Shown: in pieces, positions 25,623 to 33,955 of the stretch | Numbering within the stretch: the first letter of the stretch is position 1 | How the letters are laid out: every line of letters begins with the position of its first letter | Origin: Lachnospiraceae bacterium | GTDB taxonomy: Bacteria > Bacillota > Clostridia > Lachnospirales > Lachnospiraceae | DNA length: 64,000 nt | Assembly (NCBI GenBank): GCA_022647575.1 | Contig: JALCKY010000002.1 | Span: forward strand, 1-64,000 | Direction: 5' to 3' | Notes under the pieces: model-generated | What the model was told of the DNA's origin: nothing | Databases searched by the model: none | Seen by the model: only the letters and a program-made list of their open reading frames with translations | Made by a program: the position numbers and the translations under genes

Positions 25623-26393
25623 CTATTTCAGGGCTCCGTCATCGGAATAGCGTCCCAGGAAATCGCGGATTCTTGCATTGTCCGATCCGAAGACTTCCTG
25701 CGGCGTCCCTTCCAGAGCGATGACCCCGCTGTCCATGAAAATGATGCGGTCGGAGATGTCTTTCGCAAACTGCATTTCATGCGTGACGATCACCATCGTG
25801 ATCTGCAGTTCCGCAAGCGAGCGGATGACCTTCAGCACTTCTGCCGTCAGTTCCGGGTCGAGTGCCGACGTCGGCTCGTCGAAGAACAGGATCTTCGGAT
25901 TGAGGGCCAGTGCGCGCGCGATCGCGACCCGCTGGCTCTGCCCGCCGGACAGCTGGCAGGGGTAGGCATTCTCCTTATCGGAAAGCCCCATTTTCTTCAG
26001 AAGTTCCCGGCCTTCCGCATACGCCTTCTCCCTGTTTTCTTTCCTGACGAGGATCGGCGCATCGGTCACATTCTGCAGGACATTGCGGTGCGGAAACAGA
26101 TTGAAGTTCTGGAAGACCATTCCGAAGCAGCTCTCGATTTTCCGGAGTTCCGCCGGAGGGGCATAAACCGGTTTCCCGTCCTCGGTCCGGACCGCCGTAT
26201 CGCCGAGATAGCTGATCTCGCCGCTGTCGACCTCTTCCAGCATGGTCGCGCAGCGCAGAAGCGTCGTCTTTCCGGAGCCGCTTCTGCCGATGACGGAGAG
26301 GATCTCTCCTTCTTCCACGCTGATGGAAATGTCCCGCAGGACACCGACTCCGTCAAAGCCTTTTACAATATTCTTCATTTCCAGCAGTGCCAT
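25623..26393 (-). CDS. Amino-acid ABC transporter, ATP-binding protein (second system)
   Basis: 256 residues with Walker A GRSGSGKTT, Q-loop VFQNFNLFPH, signature LSGGQSQR, Walker [13 protein letters not shown] and H-loop VIVTHEMQF. It is GlnQ/TcyN-like. It follows the permease after 54 bases that can form a stable hairpin (26409-26446). The operon order is binding protein, permease, ATPase. It powers uptake of an amino acid that cannot be named from sequence. Confidence 0.94.
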   Translation of the reverse strand: MALLEMKNIVKGFDGVGVLRDISISVEEGEILSVIGRSGSGKTTLLRCATMLEEVDSGEISYLGDTAVRTEDGKPVYAPPAELRKIESCFGMVFQNFNLFPHRNVLQNVTDAPILVRKENREKAYAEGRELLKKMGLSDKENAYPCQLSGGQSQRVAIARALALNPKILFFDEPTSALDPELTAEVLKVIRSLAELQITMVIVTHEMQFAKDISDRIIFMDSGVIALEGTPQEVFGSDNARIRDFLGRYSDDGALK

Positions 26394-26408
26394 AAAACCT
26401 CCGAACGT

Positions 26409-26446
26409 GCCGCCCCGCCCTGACCGGAACTCCGGCAGGGTGCGGC
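26409..26446. other. Intergenic hairpin between permease and ATPase genes
   Basis: GCCGC, CCCTG and CCGGA pair with TCCGG, CAGGG and GCGGC around a two-base loop, about 15 bp with small bulges and no T-run. It may be a processing or mRNA-stability element that tunes ATPase expression. Confidence 0.45.
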
Positions 26447-26447
26447 C

Positions 26448-27092
26448 TCAGCTGTAGTATTCCTGTGACTTTTCGATACGCTCCATGATGACCGCCACGA
26501 CCATGTTGAAAATGTAATACAGGACGGCGGCGATCAGGTACGGAATCATATTCGCATTCTTCGATGCCCAGGCCTTCGCTTCAAAAAACATTTCCGTATA
26601 GGAAATCGCAAATGCCAGCGACGTATCCTTGACAAGCGTGATGACCTCGTTGGTGACGGCAGGCAGGATCCTCTTCACGACCTGCGGAAGGATGATCCGG
26701 AAAAACGTCTGGTTCTTCGAATAGCCCAGAAGCTTGGCCGCCTCATACTGTCCCTGCGGCATCGAGGCAATGCCCCCGCGGTAGATTTCCGCGAAATAGG
26801 CGGCATAGTTCAGTGAGAAGCCGATCAGCACTGCCCAGAAGCGGTAGTCATTGGAAATATGGATTCCGAAAATGTAGAAGGGTCCGAAGTACACGACCAT
26901 CAGCTGCAGCATCAGAGGCGTGCCGCGCAGGATGGAAATGTAGATCTTGGCGATCCAGCGCGGGACAGCGTGCTTCGACATTCGCGCAAAAGCCACCGGG
27001 AGTCCCAGCGGCAGCGAAAAGACCAATGTCAGAATGAAAATCAAAAGCGAGCTTCCCAGTCCCGCAAGGATATCCAGAATCATCTGGTTCAT
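26448..27092 (-). CDS. Amino-acid ABC transporter, permease (second system)
   Basis: 214 residues, five membrane helices, with ISILRGTPLMLQLMVVYFG and the EAA loop QYEAAKLLGYSKNQTFFRIILPQVVKRILPAVTNEV. It is of the HisM/TcyL type. It follows the binding-protein gene after 70 bases that include a weak terminator, so it may be made in smaller amounts than the binding protein. Confidence 0.94.
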   Translation of the reverse strand: MNQMILDILAGLGSSLLIFILTLVFSLPLGLPVAFARMSKHAVPRWIAKIYISILRGTPLMLQLMVVYFGPFYIFGIHISNDYRFWAVLIGFSLNYAAYFAEIYRGGIASMPQGQYEAAKLLGYSKNQTFFRIILPQVVKRILPAVTNEVITLVKDTSLAFAISYTEMFFEAKAWASKNANMIPYLIAAVLYYIFNMVVAVIMERIEKSQEYYS

Positions 27093-27129
27093 AGCATGTA
27101 CCCTTTCCTAAAGTGCCTGATAATGGAAA

Positions 27130-27154
27130 AGGCGTGCATCTGCGATACACGCCT
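27130..27154 (-). terminator. Weak internal terminator between binding protein and permease
   Basis: A 7-bp stem AGGCGTG/CACGCCT (27130-27136, 27148-27154) is followed on the minus strand by TTTTCC. Such partial terminators often lower permease expression relative to the binding protein. Confidence 0.5.
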
Positions 27155-27162
27155 GCCGTTTC

Positions 27163-28098
27163 CTATTTGCCGAGAATCGTGATGTCCTTGCCGAACCACT
27201 TCTCGGAAACCTTGGCCATCGTCCCGTCGGCAGCCATCTCCTCCAGGACTTTCTCGACTTTGTCCCTCAGTTCCGTGTTGCCCTTGAGGAAGCCGACGCC
27301 GTACTGCTCATCGGAAATCGATTCATCCAGGATCTTGAAGTCCGAACCGTCGCTCCGATTCTGGATCTGGTAGCCGGCAACGATGATGTCCATCGCGACC
27401 GCATCCACCGAACCGGACTGGAGATCCATGAAAGCCGTGTTGTAATCCGCGACGCTCTGAACCGTAAACGTCGAAGAAAGTTCCGTCTTCTCACTCAGGG
27501 CTGCCTCTGCCGAAGAATCCGTCTGCACTTCAACGATTTTTCCAGCAAGTCCCTTGGAGTCCGTAATGCCGGAATCCGACCTGACGACGAAGACCTGTGA
27601 ATTGTTCAGGTAAGGCTCGCTCCAGGTGTAGTCATTCTCGCGTCCGTTGATCGTAAATCCGTTCCAGATGCAGTCGATGGTTCCCGCAGACAGCTCCGCA
27701 TCCTTGGCATCCCAGGCGATCGGCTGTGCCTTGAAGGTCAGGCCCATGCGGCTTGCCGCTTCCTTGGCAAGCTCCAGGTCAAAGCCCGTATAGCTGCCGT
27801 CGTCCGCCTTGAAGCCCATCGGCGGAAAGTCTGCATCAAACCCTACGGTAAACGTACCACCGGAAGATGACACCGACTCCGCGGAAGATGCATCCGCTGA
27901 GGCGGCAGAAGATGCCGCTGTTGACACTGCGGCAGATGACGCTGCAGACGACGCTGAAGATGCTGCCAATGATGCTGCCGTTGATGCTGCCGCCGATGCT
28001 GCTGATGATGAAGCTGAAGTTCCTGACTGACTTCCGCAGCCGGCCATCCCCAGTGCCAGGACAGCAGCCGCCGCAAAGCATAAAATTCTCTTTTTCAT
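27163..28098 (-). CDS. Amino-acid-binding lipoprotein with long Ala/Ser linker (second system)
   Basis: 311 residues. The signal is MKKRILCFAAAAVLALGMAGC with Cys21. A very long Ala/Ser linker runs from about 22 to 80. The binding domain has the normal order: FTVGFDADFPPMGF, YTGFDLELAKEAASRMG, GTIDCIWNGFTI, YTWSEPYL, then the second lobe (GLAGKIVEVQTDSSAEAAL, GSVDAVAMDIIVAGYQI, YGVGFLKGNTELRDKVEKVL). It contrasts with the permuted protein at 11811-12671. GGGGGAGG precedes the ATG. A strong promoter and a palindromic operator lie upstream. Confidence 0.94.
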   Translation of the reverse strand: MKKRILCFAAAAVLALGMAGCGSQSGTSASSSAASAAASTAASLAASSASSAASSAAVSTAASSAASADASSAESVSSSGGTFTVGFDADFPPMGFKADDGSYTGFDLELAKEAASRMGLTFKAQPIAWDAKDAELSAGTIDCIWNGFTINGRENDYTWSEPYLNNSQVFVVRSDSGITDSKGLAGKIVEVQTDSSAEAALSEKTELSSTFTVQSVADYNTAFMDLQSGSVDAVAMDIIVAGYQIQNRSDGSDFKILDESISDEQYGVGFLKGNTELRDKVEKVLEEMAADGTMAKVSEKWFGKDITILGK

Positions 28099-28144
28099 GA
28101 TTTTTCCTCCCCCGCTGCATAAAAAAATGACGTGTCAGCACTCT

Positions 28145-28195
28145 ACCATGGTAAAGCGCTACCACATCATAGCATACAGCCTTGCTGCCTGTCAA
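28145..28195 (-). promoter_or_regulatory. Promoter and palindromic operator of the second amino-acid ABC operon
   Basis: Minus-strand TTGACA (28195-28190), 18-bp spacer, TATGAT (28171-28166). Just downstream lies a palindrome, AGCGCTTTACCA then TGGTAGAGTGCT (about 28159-28136, two mismatches). It overlaps TGGTA-GCGCTT-TACCA, which has the look of a LacI-family or CcpA-type site. The regulator is not identified. Confidence 0.6.
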
Positions 28196-28234
28196 ACAGG
28201 AATCCTGCAGAATGAAAAATCGTTTCCGGATCCC

Positions 28235-29011
28235 TCAGGCATCCGTGGAATTATGATACTCCTTCGTCAGGGTTTTCAGGACCTCATCGGGATTTCCCTG
28301 CGGTTCGTCTTCCGCCGATTCATTTGCCGCATCGACTTCCGCATCGATTTCCCGCGCCGTCCGGTCATCGACCTTCAGCTCCTTCAGCTTTTCCTCGTAC
28401 TTTTCTCTCGGCTTGGTCAGGGCATACGCATATAGATAGCTTGTGAGGGAGCTCTTCGTATGAAGCAGGGAATAGGATTTTCCGAAGCATTCCAGTCCGT
28501 CCTCATACTGCAGCATCCTCATGTTCGCAACGCCCATGTTGTGCCAGACCCTCGAAAGAAAAGCCGCATCCAGGGTCTGATCCCCGGAGTTCAGCACCTG
28601 CCGGTAGGCCTTGATTGCTCCGCCTTCCTTGCCGTAGCCGACCAGCGCATCCCCCTTCTTCTTCAGACGGACCGGAACAGAGTCCTTCGAAAGCTCTATG
28701 AGGTTTTCGCTGAAAGTCTGCATTTCCTTCTGGGAAAGATAACTGACCTCACGGAAGACCGGGAGGACAAAATTCGTCAGGCTGCGGTTCTCCTCAAGGG
28801 CGCGCTCCATCGTCTGACCGAGTCTGGTCAGATGGAGCTCCTGCGAAAACCATTCGCACAGGTCTTTGTTGATAATGGCCGTATCGAGAAGCGCCGGATT
28901 GTGATACATGAAATAGCAGATCTCCTCAATGGAGAATGCATTCGTGCTGATGCTCTCGATGAAAAACGGCTTTTCCGCCAGTCCGATCTGGCAAAGCCTG
29001 TATCCGCTCAT
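28235..29011 (-). CDS. TPR-like protein of the DUF5717/DUF5716 unit
   Basis: 258 residues without signal or membrane segment. The N-terminal half is helical (FSIEEICYFMYHNPALLD, DLCEWFSQELHLTRLGQTM). Residues about 125-200 show TPR-like helices (GGAIKAYRQVL, FLSRVWHNMGVANMRMLQYEDGLECFGKSYSL). The C-terminal tail is acidic. It starts 14 bases after the DUF5716 gene and ends the three-gene unit. By context it is probably a partner or adaptor for the Hsp70-like neighbour. No specific function is known to me. Confidence 0.7.
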   Translation of the reverse strand: MSGYRLCQIGLAEKPFFIESISTNAFSIEEICYFMYHNPALLDTAIINKDLCEWFSQELHLTRLGQTMERALEENRSLTNFVLPVFREVSYLSQKEMQTFSENLIELSKDSVPVRLKKKGDALVGYGKEGGAIKAYRQVLNSGDQTLDAAFLSRVWHNMGVANMRMLQYEDGLECFGKSYSLLHTKSSLTSYLYAYALTKPREKYEEKLKELKVDDRTAREIDAEVDAANESAEDEPQGNPDEVLKTLTKEYHNSTDA

Positions 29012-29025
29012 GCCGTCCCCTCCGT

Positions 29026-30273
29026 TTACAGTTCCATTTCCTCATGCCACTTCTGATGGCTTGCCTCAAACATGCCGCCGAATCCCAGATCCTCCGCATC
29101 GATCGTACAGGTCTCCGGCGAAGTGCATTCCGCATGCAGCCGGATCCTGGTCGTGCGGTTGGGTCTTTCCGGAAGTCCCGGCAGATCCATCCGGTAGAAT
29201 TTCTTTTTCAGGCCGTCCATGGAATTCACCGCAAACGTCAGATCCTTCCGGTCATCCAGGATGAATTCGCAGTCCTTTTCCGCCTCGTACCAGTTGACGC
29301 CGGCGGCAATCAGCGGATAGTAGGCAGGATTTCCGGCGATCAGCATTTCCATGCCCAGATTCGTCTTCACAAGATCCCGCCCGATATACAGAAACCCCTT
29401 CAGGGCATGCGTTTCTTTTTTCTCAAGTGCCGCGAAGCAGGCGCCCTTGACGTACAGATTTCCGCCGTAGAAAACGTGCCGGTTGTTGCGGCACAGATAG
29501 GGGATCGTACGCGTCGCCCATTCTTTTTCAAAGCCGGTTCCGGTTATGAAAATGCCGGAGAAAAGCTGATTGCGGATATTCTTCGTCGCGTAATCCAGAA
29601 AGGCCATGTCCCGTTCGTTTTCAATTTCCGGAAGCGTGATTTTTTCCGAATGCGAAATGGTGACGATCGTCGGCCGCGTCCTCTTGTCCTGATCCATTTC
29701 ACTGAAGGTGACGTCGTTTCCGCTGAAAATAAACAGGGCTATTTTCCTCGCCCAGATTTCCGGTTTCTGCAGGAAGCAGTAATAATAGAAGCTTTCATCG
29801 GAATCCTGGATGGAAAACTGATCCCTGCGGAAGCCCAGCCGGGTAAAGGCTTTTTTGAAATTCTCAACAAATGTCTTGCTGAGGCTGTCTGTCGTGACCA
29901 TGATTCCGGAAATGCTTTTCAGGATGTCCCTGAGCCCCAGCATCGCCAGGGATTCCCAGATAAAAACAGAAAGCAGTTCATCGGGCGTCTTCACCGAACC
30001 GTCAACGGTGACGTCTTCCGTTCCGCGGCAGACCTCATAAAGATTCTCAACGGAAATGCCCCCGGGCTGATTCCCGAAGTATTCCGCTTCCAGTCCGAAA
30101 TGCCATTCCTCTTTTCCTTCCATCTTACACAGGGCCGTCGGAAAGGTAAAAAGATTGGTTCCGACTTTCGTCGGAATGGAAATCGGCTCGCCAGCCTTGC
30201 GGTCCCAGTAGCAGATCTGGGAATGGTCTTTATTGAATTCGTATCCGATCAGGACATTGCGGGCTTCGTTCAA
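29026..30273 (-). CDS. DUF5716-type protein, divergent Hsp70/actin-fold candidate
   Basis: 415 residues. The N terminus (VLIGYEFNKDHSQICYW), TFPTALC, GIMVTTDSL, the stretch GIFITGTGFEKEW and GGNLYVKGACFAAL sit where Hsp70/actin-like ATPases have their phosphate and adenosine motifs. The C-terminal 70 residues (RTTRIRLHAECTS, CTIDAEDLGFGGMF) look like a small beta domain. Catalytic residues are not clearly conserved, so nucleotide binding is uncertain. The start overlaps the end of the DUF5717 gene as ATGA. The Hsp70-like reading is inference; the family name is recalled, not searched. Confidence 0.65.
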   Translation of the reverse strand: MNEARNVLIGYEFNKDHSQICYWDRKAGEPISIPTKVGTNLFTFPTALCKMEGKEEWHFGLEAEYFGNQPGGISVENLYEVCRGTEDVTVDGSVKTPDELLSVFIWESLAMLGLRDILKSISGIMVTTDSLSKTFVENFKKAFTRLGFRRDQFSIQDSDESFYYYCFLQKPEIWARKIALFIFSGNDVTFSEMDQDKRTRPTIVTISHSEKITLPEIENERDMAFLDYATKNIRNQLFSGIFITGTGFEKEWATRTIPYLCRNNRHVFYGGNLYVKGACFAALEKKETHALKGFLYIGRDLVKTNLGMEMLIAGNPAYYPLIAAGVNWYEAEKDCEFILDDRKDLTFAVNSMDGLKKKFYRMDLPGLPERPNRTTRIRLHAECTSPETCTIDAEDLGFGGMFEASHQKWHEEMEL

Positions 30274-33200
30274 GTTTCTTCCTCCGTTCGGTCTCCGGCG
30301 CCTTCCAGGCGGAACAGCGTACGGACCACGTGCTCTGCATGAATGTACTGGTGCATTTTCTCTCTGAAGACATCATCCTTTTTCAGCTTGCGCGCTGAAA
30401 GCATCTGATTGATCAGCTGGTAGCGGCTTCTGCCTTCCATGTCGACATACGGCATGGTCAGGGTCTTCTCCGGCGACTGCGTGATCCGGCCTTTGTGCTC
30501 CACCGTCACGAAATAGGAAAGGATTTCCCCGTAGAACAGGATGAATTCCTTTGAGAAAATTCCCCTGTAAATTCTCTGAAGCGGTTCCGTGCGGTAGTCG
30601 TCCTTCGCCGCCGGGTCCGAAGAAAGCATGTAATGCAGGATGACCCTGTCTTCCGGCGCCGCTTTCTGTTCCACGAACACCTTGTCCTCCAGCTGATATT
30701 CCGTCAGCAGCGAAGGCGGAAGCTTCTGGAAGAAGGAGAAGCGCAGGCCTCTCTTCGTAAACTCTTCCAGGAGATCATCTGCCAGCGTCTCCTCATGGAG
30801 ATCAAGGCTTTCTTTCTCCGCATAATATTTCAGCAGCGCAAGCCGGCAGACCGTATCCGTTTCATGATGCTCATCGTATGCTTCCGCAACGGTCTGGGCA
30901 AGGAAGCTGCTCGGCTTGGAATCGCCCATGAAATATCCGATGGATTCGAAAATAATATAGGCCCAGATGACGTTCTGACGCCCTGCCTCATGCATGTAGT
31001 GCTCGAGGATTTCCGGCCCTTCGGCAATGTGCCGGCGCACGAACATCGACTGCAGAAGGATCCGTTCATCCAGCGGATAAGTTTCCACAAAGAAGCCTTT
31101 TGCGCTCTGGCGGATGCCGATCATGTCGCTTAGGCTTCCGCTGAACCAGGAAACGAGGTAGGAAATGGTCCTCTCGTCGTATTTCCCGCGGCGGAACACA
31201 TAGGCCGCCAGCAAAAGCAGCTCCTCGTCCTCGCGGAAGTCTTTCTTTTCAATCATCCGGCTCACGAGACGGACCAGCTGCCCGACCTCGATATGCTCGT
31301 ATCCGTATCTTGTCAGAAGATCGAAGGCAACGTCGTACATTCCGCGCGAGATCATGACCTCGATCAGAAGCACCTTGTTGACCTTGGCAAATTCGACGTA
31401 ATCGATTTTCTTAAGATAGCGGTCCATGGTATCATTTCCCGCATTCTCTGCATAATACTCGAGCAGCCTCTGGCGCACGTTCTGTTTGTATTCATTCGTG
31501 AAATCGTCCGACTCCACGATATGCTGATACGCATCGATGTTCCGGATCCCGATCCTGGCAGCTTCCCGGCTGCCGGCGCAGATGTTGAGAAGCAGTCCGG
31601 TCTCATCGACATCCAGGGCCTGGCACTGCAGAAGCAGCATCTTCCGGTCCATCAGAGGCTCAATGCTGTAGGCAATCGTCGAATAATAGCGGCGGCATTT
31701 CTCATCCTGGAAAAAGATCTTCGCGTTCGGCGTAAAGCGGCTGACATAAGCCACGCCGTCCTTCAGAGGATACACCGCTTCATGCGAAAGCTCGTCATGG
31801 CACACCGCCACCTGACGGATTTTCGGATCGTCGCAGAAGAGGCGGTCCGTGAAGAGGATTTCCGCCACAGCCGATCCCATCTCCCGGTCCGTGACCGTCC
31901 GGATGAATTCCTGGTAAATGACGGCGAAGTTCTCATTGATCCGTCCCTCCGCCAGCATGTCGACGGCAAACTTCTCCATCGCCGGCCTGTAGGATTCGTA
32001 TGTCTCTTCATCTTCATAGCGGTTCCGGATGACGTTGGCGTAAATGAAAGCTTTCTTCCGATCACTCAGGGAATTGTTGAACACGAAATATTTGCGGATG
32101 GCCAGAGGCAGCGGTTTCTGATAATTCTCCGGCATCGTTTCGATATAATATTCATAGAGGCGCGTGATCTGGACATCCTGCTCAACGGCAAGCGCGTACC
32201 ATTTGAAATATTCGCTGCTTCTGGGATTGCCCTTCATCAGAAGCCTGCAGACTGCCTCCAGGACAGCTTCCGACGGATAGACCTCATAGGCTCCCGTCAG
32301 GATCCTGTACATGATTCTCGTAAAGTTCTTCTCGTTGTCGGACAGATAAGCCGCCCGCAGGGCCAGTTCCTCGGTCAGCAGCTTTTTCCGGACCGCAAAT
32401 TCCAGCACATGGCGGGTAAAGCCCGTCAGTCTTTTCAGAAGGGCATCATCCCGGCGCAGCAGGGAGATTGCTTCCATGTAAAGGAGCGGACTGCGGCAGC
32501 CGGTATCAAAGAGATTGTCCATCAGGAGCATTTTCTTGCTGGGGGTTCGGTTGACGTCCTCATCCACCTGGAAAAGAATAAAGAGCAGCGTGAAGCTCTC
32601 CTGCTTTCTCTGGTACCACTCGCGGATCTTGCTGACGACATCGATCTGTCCCGGCGTGATCAGGTCCGTCATATGGCAGAGGTAGAGGAAGGCAGCCTTC
32701 GCCTCCAGAGGATCTTCCGTAAAATTATGATCCTGCAGGCTGCGGAGCAGCAGGCGCGCTTCCTTATGGGCGCCGCTGAGATAATCGACGTAGGCTTCAT
32801 AGAGCGTATAAAGAACCGGATATTCTCCCATCTGGCGGATGGCCGTCAGGGTCATCAGGGTTCTGCTGCTCCATGTTTTCGTATCGGTATGGTTCATCCG
32901 GTACTCAAGATATTCGTGTTCCAGTTTGATCCGGTTCTTCCTGACGATGGCATTCATATCCACGCGGATGGCCGGGTTTCTCGAAACCGTGATTTCAAAA
33001 ACCAGAGTCTGGTAAGGATATTTCAGGATAATCTGTCCGAAGTGCCGTCCTATCCCGATTTTTTCATACAGGATGACGTATTCCAGATCGCAGATCGTTC
33101 CGACAAAATCTTGATCGGTAATCCTCTTCTTCGGGACTTCAATAAAGTCTCCGACGACTTCGATTTCCGCACTGACATAGCCCCAGGTATTTTTCTGGAT

Positions 33201-33851
33201 GCGCAGGACTTCCTTCACGGATTCCTTCATGGCAAAGAAAGAAGCTTCTCTTTCCGCCAGCGTCAGCGAAACCGCTTCTTTTTTCTTTGTCCCGACCAGG
33301 AACTCTTCCATTCTCTGATACGTAACGGGGTTCTGGGCCATGCCGGCATAAAGAGTCCTGAACTTCTCATCGTCCCCGGTCAGGAGACGCTGGAAGCTGC
33401 GTCCTGTAAAAATCTTAAATGCTTCAGGGTAATCGTTCTGGGCAAGGGAAACAAAATCATCCAGATAGCGGATGCTGCCGAGAGACGACTGCAGGGGTTT
33501 CGTCTCGACCTGCAGATAGACCGGAACCGTAAATTCACCGATATTGGTCGTGAGGGTAATATTCCCGCTGACAGCGTCACCGTCCTTGAGGCCGTTGACG
33601 TCGACACCGAAAAGAATCGGGACGGATGTCCCGGAAAACTTTTCCCGTTCCAGAACGATGCGGGCTTCGTCCACCGTCGCCATGCCGCGGATTTTGACGT
33701 CCTCATCGGTTCCAAGATTCAGTTCCCCCCGGAAGTTCTCCCCGACCTGGGTCACTTCGTCGATACGGTCCGGCGAAACGATCAGTTTCGGCACTTCATA
33801 CTCGAACTTTCCGTTCAGGAGATGTTCCATGCGTCGTATCAAACCAGTCAC
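30270..33851 (-). CDS. DUF5717-type giant protein, beta domain plus helical repeats
   Basis: 1193 residues. Residues about 15-120 form a beta-sandwich (GENFRGELNLG, VKIRGMATVDEARIVLE, SGNITLTTNIGEFTVPVYLQVE), followed by a second mixed domain to about 330. The remaining 850 residues are mostly helical, like TPR/HEAT repeats (YPVLYTLYEAYVDYLSGAH, VLEAVCRLLMKGNPRSSEYFKWYALAV). There is no signal peptide or membrane helix. The ORF begins at GTG 33851 with GGGAGAG very close; the ATG at 33830 (MEHLLNGKF) is an alternative. It heads the unit with DUF5716 and the TPR protein. No biochemical role is known to me. Confidence 0.7.
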   Translation of the reverse strand: MTGLIRRMEHLLNGKFEYEVPKLIVSPDRIDEVTQVGENFRGELNLGTDEDVKIRGMATVDEARIVLEREKFSGTSVPILFGVDVNGLKDGDAVSGNITLTTNIGEFTVPVYLQVETKPLQSSLGSIRYLDDFVSLAQNDYPEAFKIFTGRSFQRLLTGDDEKFRTLYAGMAQNPVTYQRMEEFLVGTKKKEAVSLTLAEREASFFAMKESVKEVLRIQKNTWGYVSAEIEVVGDFIEVPKKRITDQDFVGTICDLEYVILYEKIGIGRHFGQIILKYPYQTLVFEITVSRNPAIRVDMNAIVRKNRIKLEHEYLEYRMNHTDTKTWSSRTLMTLTAIRQMGEYPVLYTLYEAYVDYLSGAHKEARLLLRSLQDHNFTEDPLEAKAAFLYLCHMTDLITPGQIDVVSKIREWYQRKQESFTLLFILFQVDEDVNRTPSKKMLLMDNLFDTGCRSPLLYMEAISLLRRDDALLKRLTGFTRHVLEFAVRKKLLTEELALRAAYLSDNEKNFTRIMYRILTGAYEVYPSEAVLEAVCRLLMKGNPRSSEYFKWYALAVEQDVQITRLYEYYIETMPENYQKPLPLAIRKYFVFNNSLSDRKKAFIYANVIRNRYEDEETYESYRPAMEKFAVDMLAEGRINENFAVIYQEFIRTVTDREMGSAVAEILFTDRLFCDDPKIRQVAVCHDELSHEAVYPLKDGVAYVSRFTPNAKIFFQDEKCRRYYSTIAYSIEPLMDRKMLLLQCQALDVDETGLLLNICAGSREAARIGIRNIDAYQHIVESDDFTNEYKQNVRQRLLEYYAENAGNDTMDRYLKKIDYVEFAKVNKVLLIEVMISRGMYDVAFDLLTRYGYEHIEVGQLVRLVSRMIEKKDFREDEELLLLAAYVFRRGKYDERTISYLVSWFSGSLSDMIGIRQSAKGFFVETYPLDERILLQSMFVRRHIAEGPEILEHYMHEAGRQNVIWAYIIFESIGYFMGDSKPSSFLAQTVAEAYDEHHETDTVCRLALLKYYAEKESLDLHEETLADDLLEEFTKRGLRFSFFQKLPPSLLTEYQLEDKVFVEQKAAPEDRVILHYMLSSDPAAKDDYRTEPLQRIYRGIFSKEFILFYGEILSYFVTVEHKGRITQSPEKTLTMPYVDMEGRSRYQLINQMLSARKLKKDDVFREKMHQYIHAEHVVRTLFRLEGAGDRTEEET

Positions 33852-33862
33852 ACTCTCCCTAC

Positions 33863-33891
33863 TTGACCTTCATACATTTACAGAGTAAAGT
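33863..33891 (+). promoter_or_regulatory. Promoter of the CobD/HisC-like gene
   Basis: TTGACC (33863-33868), 17-bp spacer, TAAAGT (33886-33891). A GCTTCCG/CGGAAGC hairpin (33906-33926) lies in the leader. Confidence 0.45.
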
Positions 33892-33955
33892 ATACATCAG
33901 AAACAGCTTCCGCGCAACACGGAAGCCCCTAAATAAGCCATTTCAAGGAGTTTTT

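Noticed and set aside
31293-33866. Long open frame (857 codons) on the + strand opposite the DUF5717 gene
   Set aside because: Composition is typical of an antisense shadow of GC-rich codons, it has no Shine-Dalgarno or family motif, and the minus-strand gene is coupled to its neighbours.
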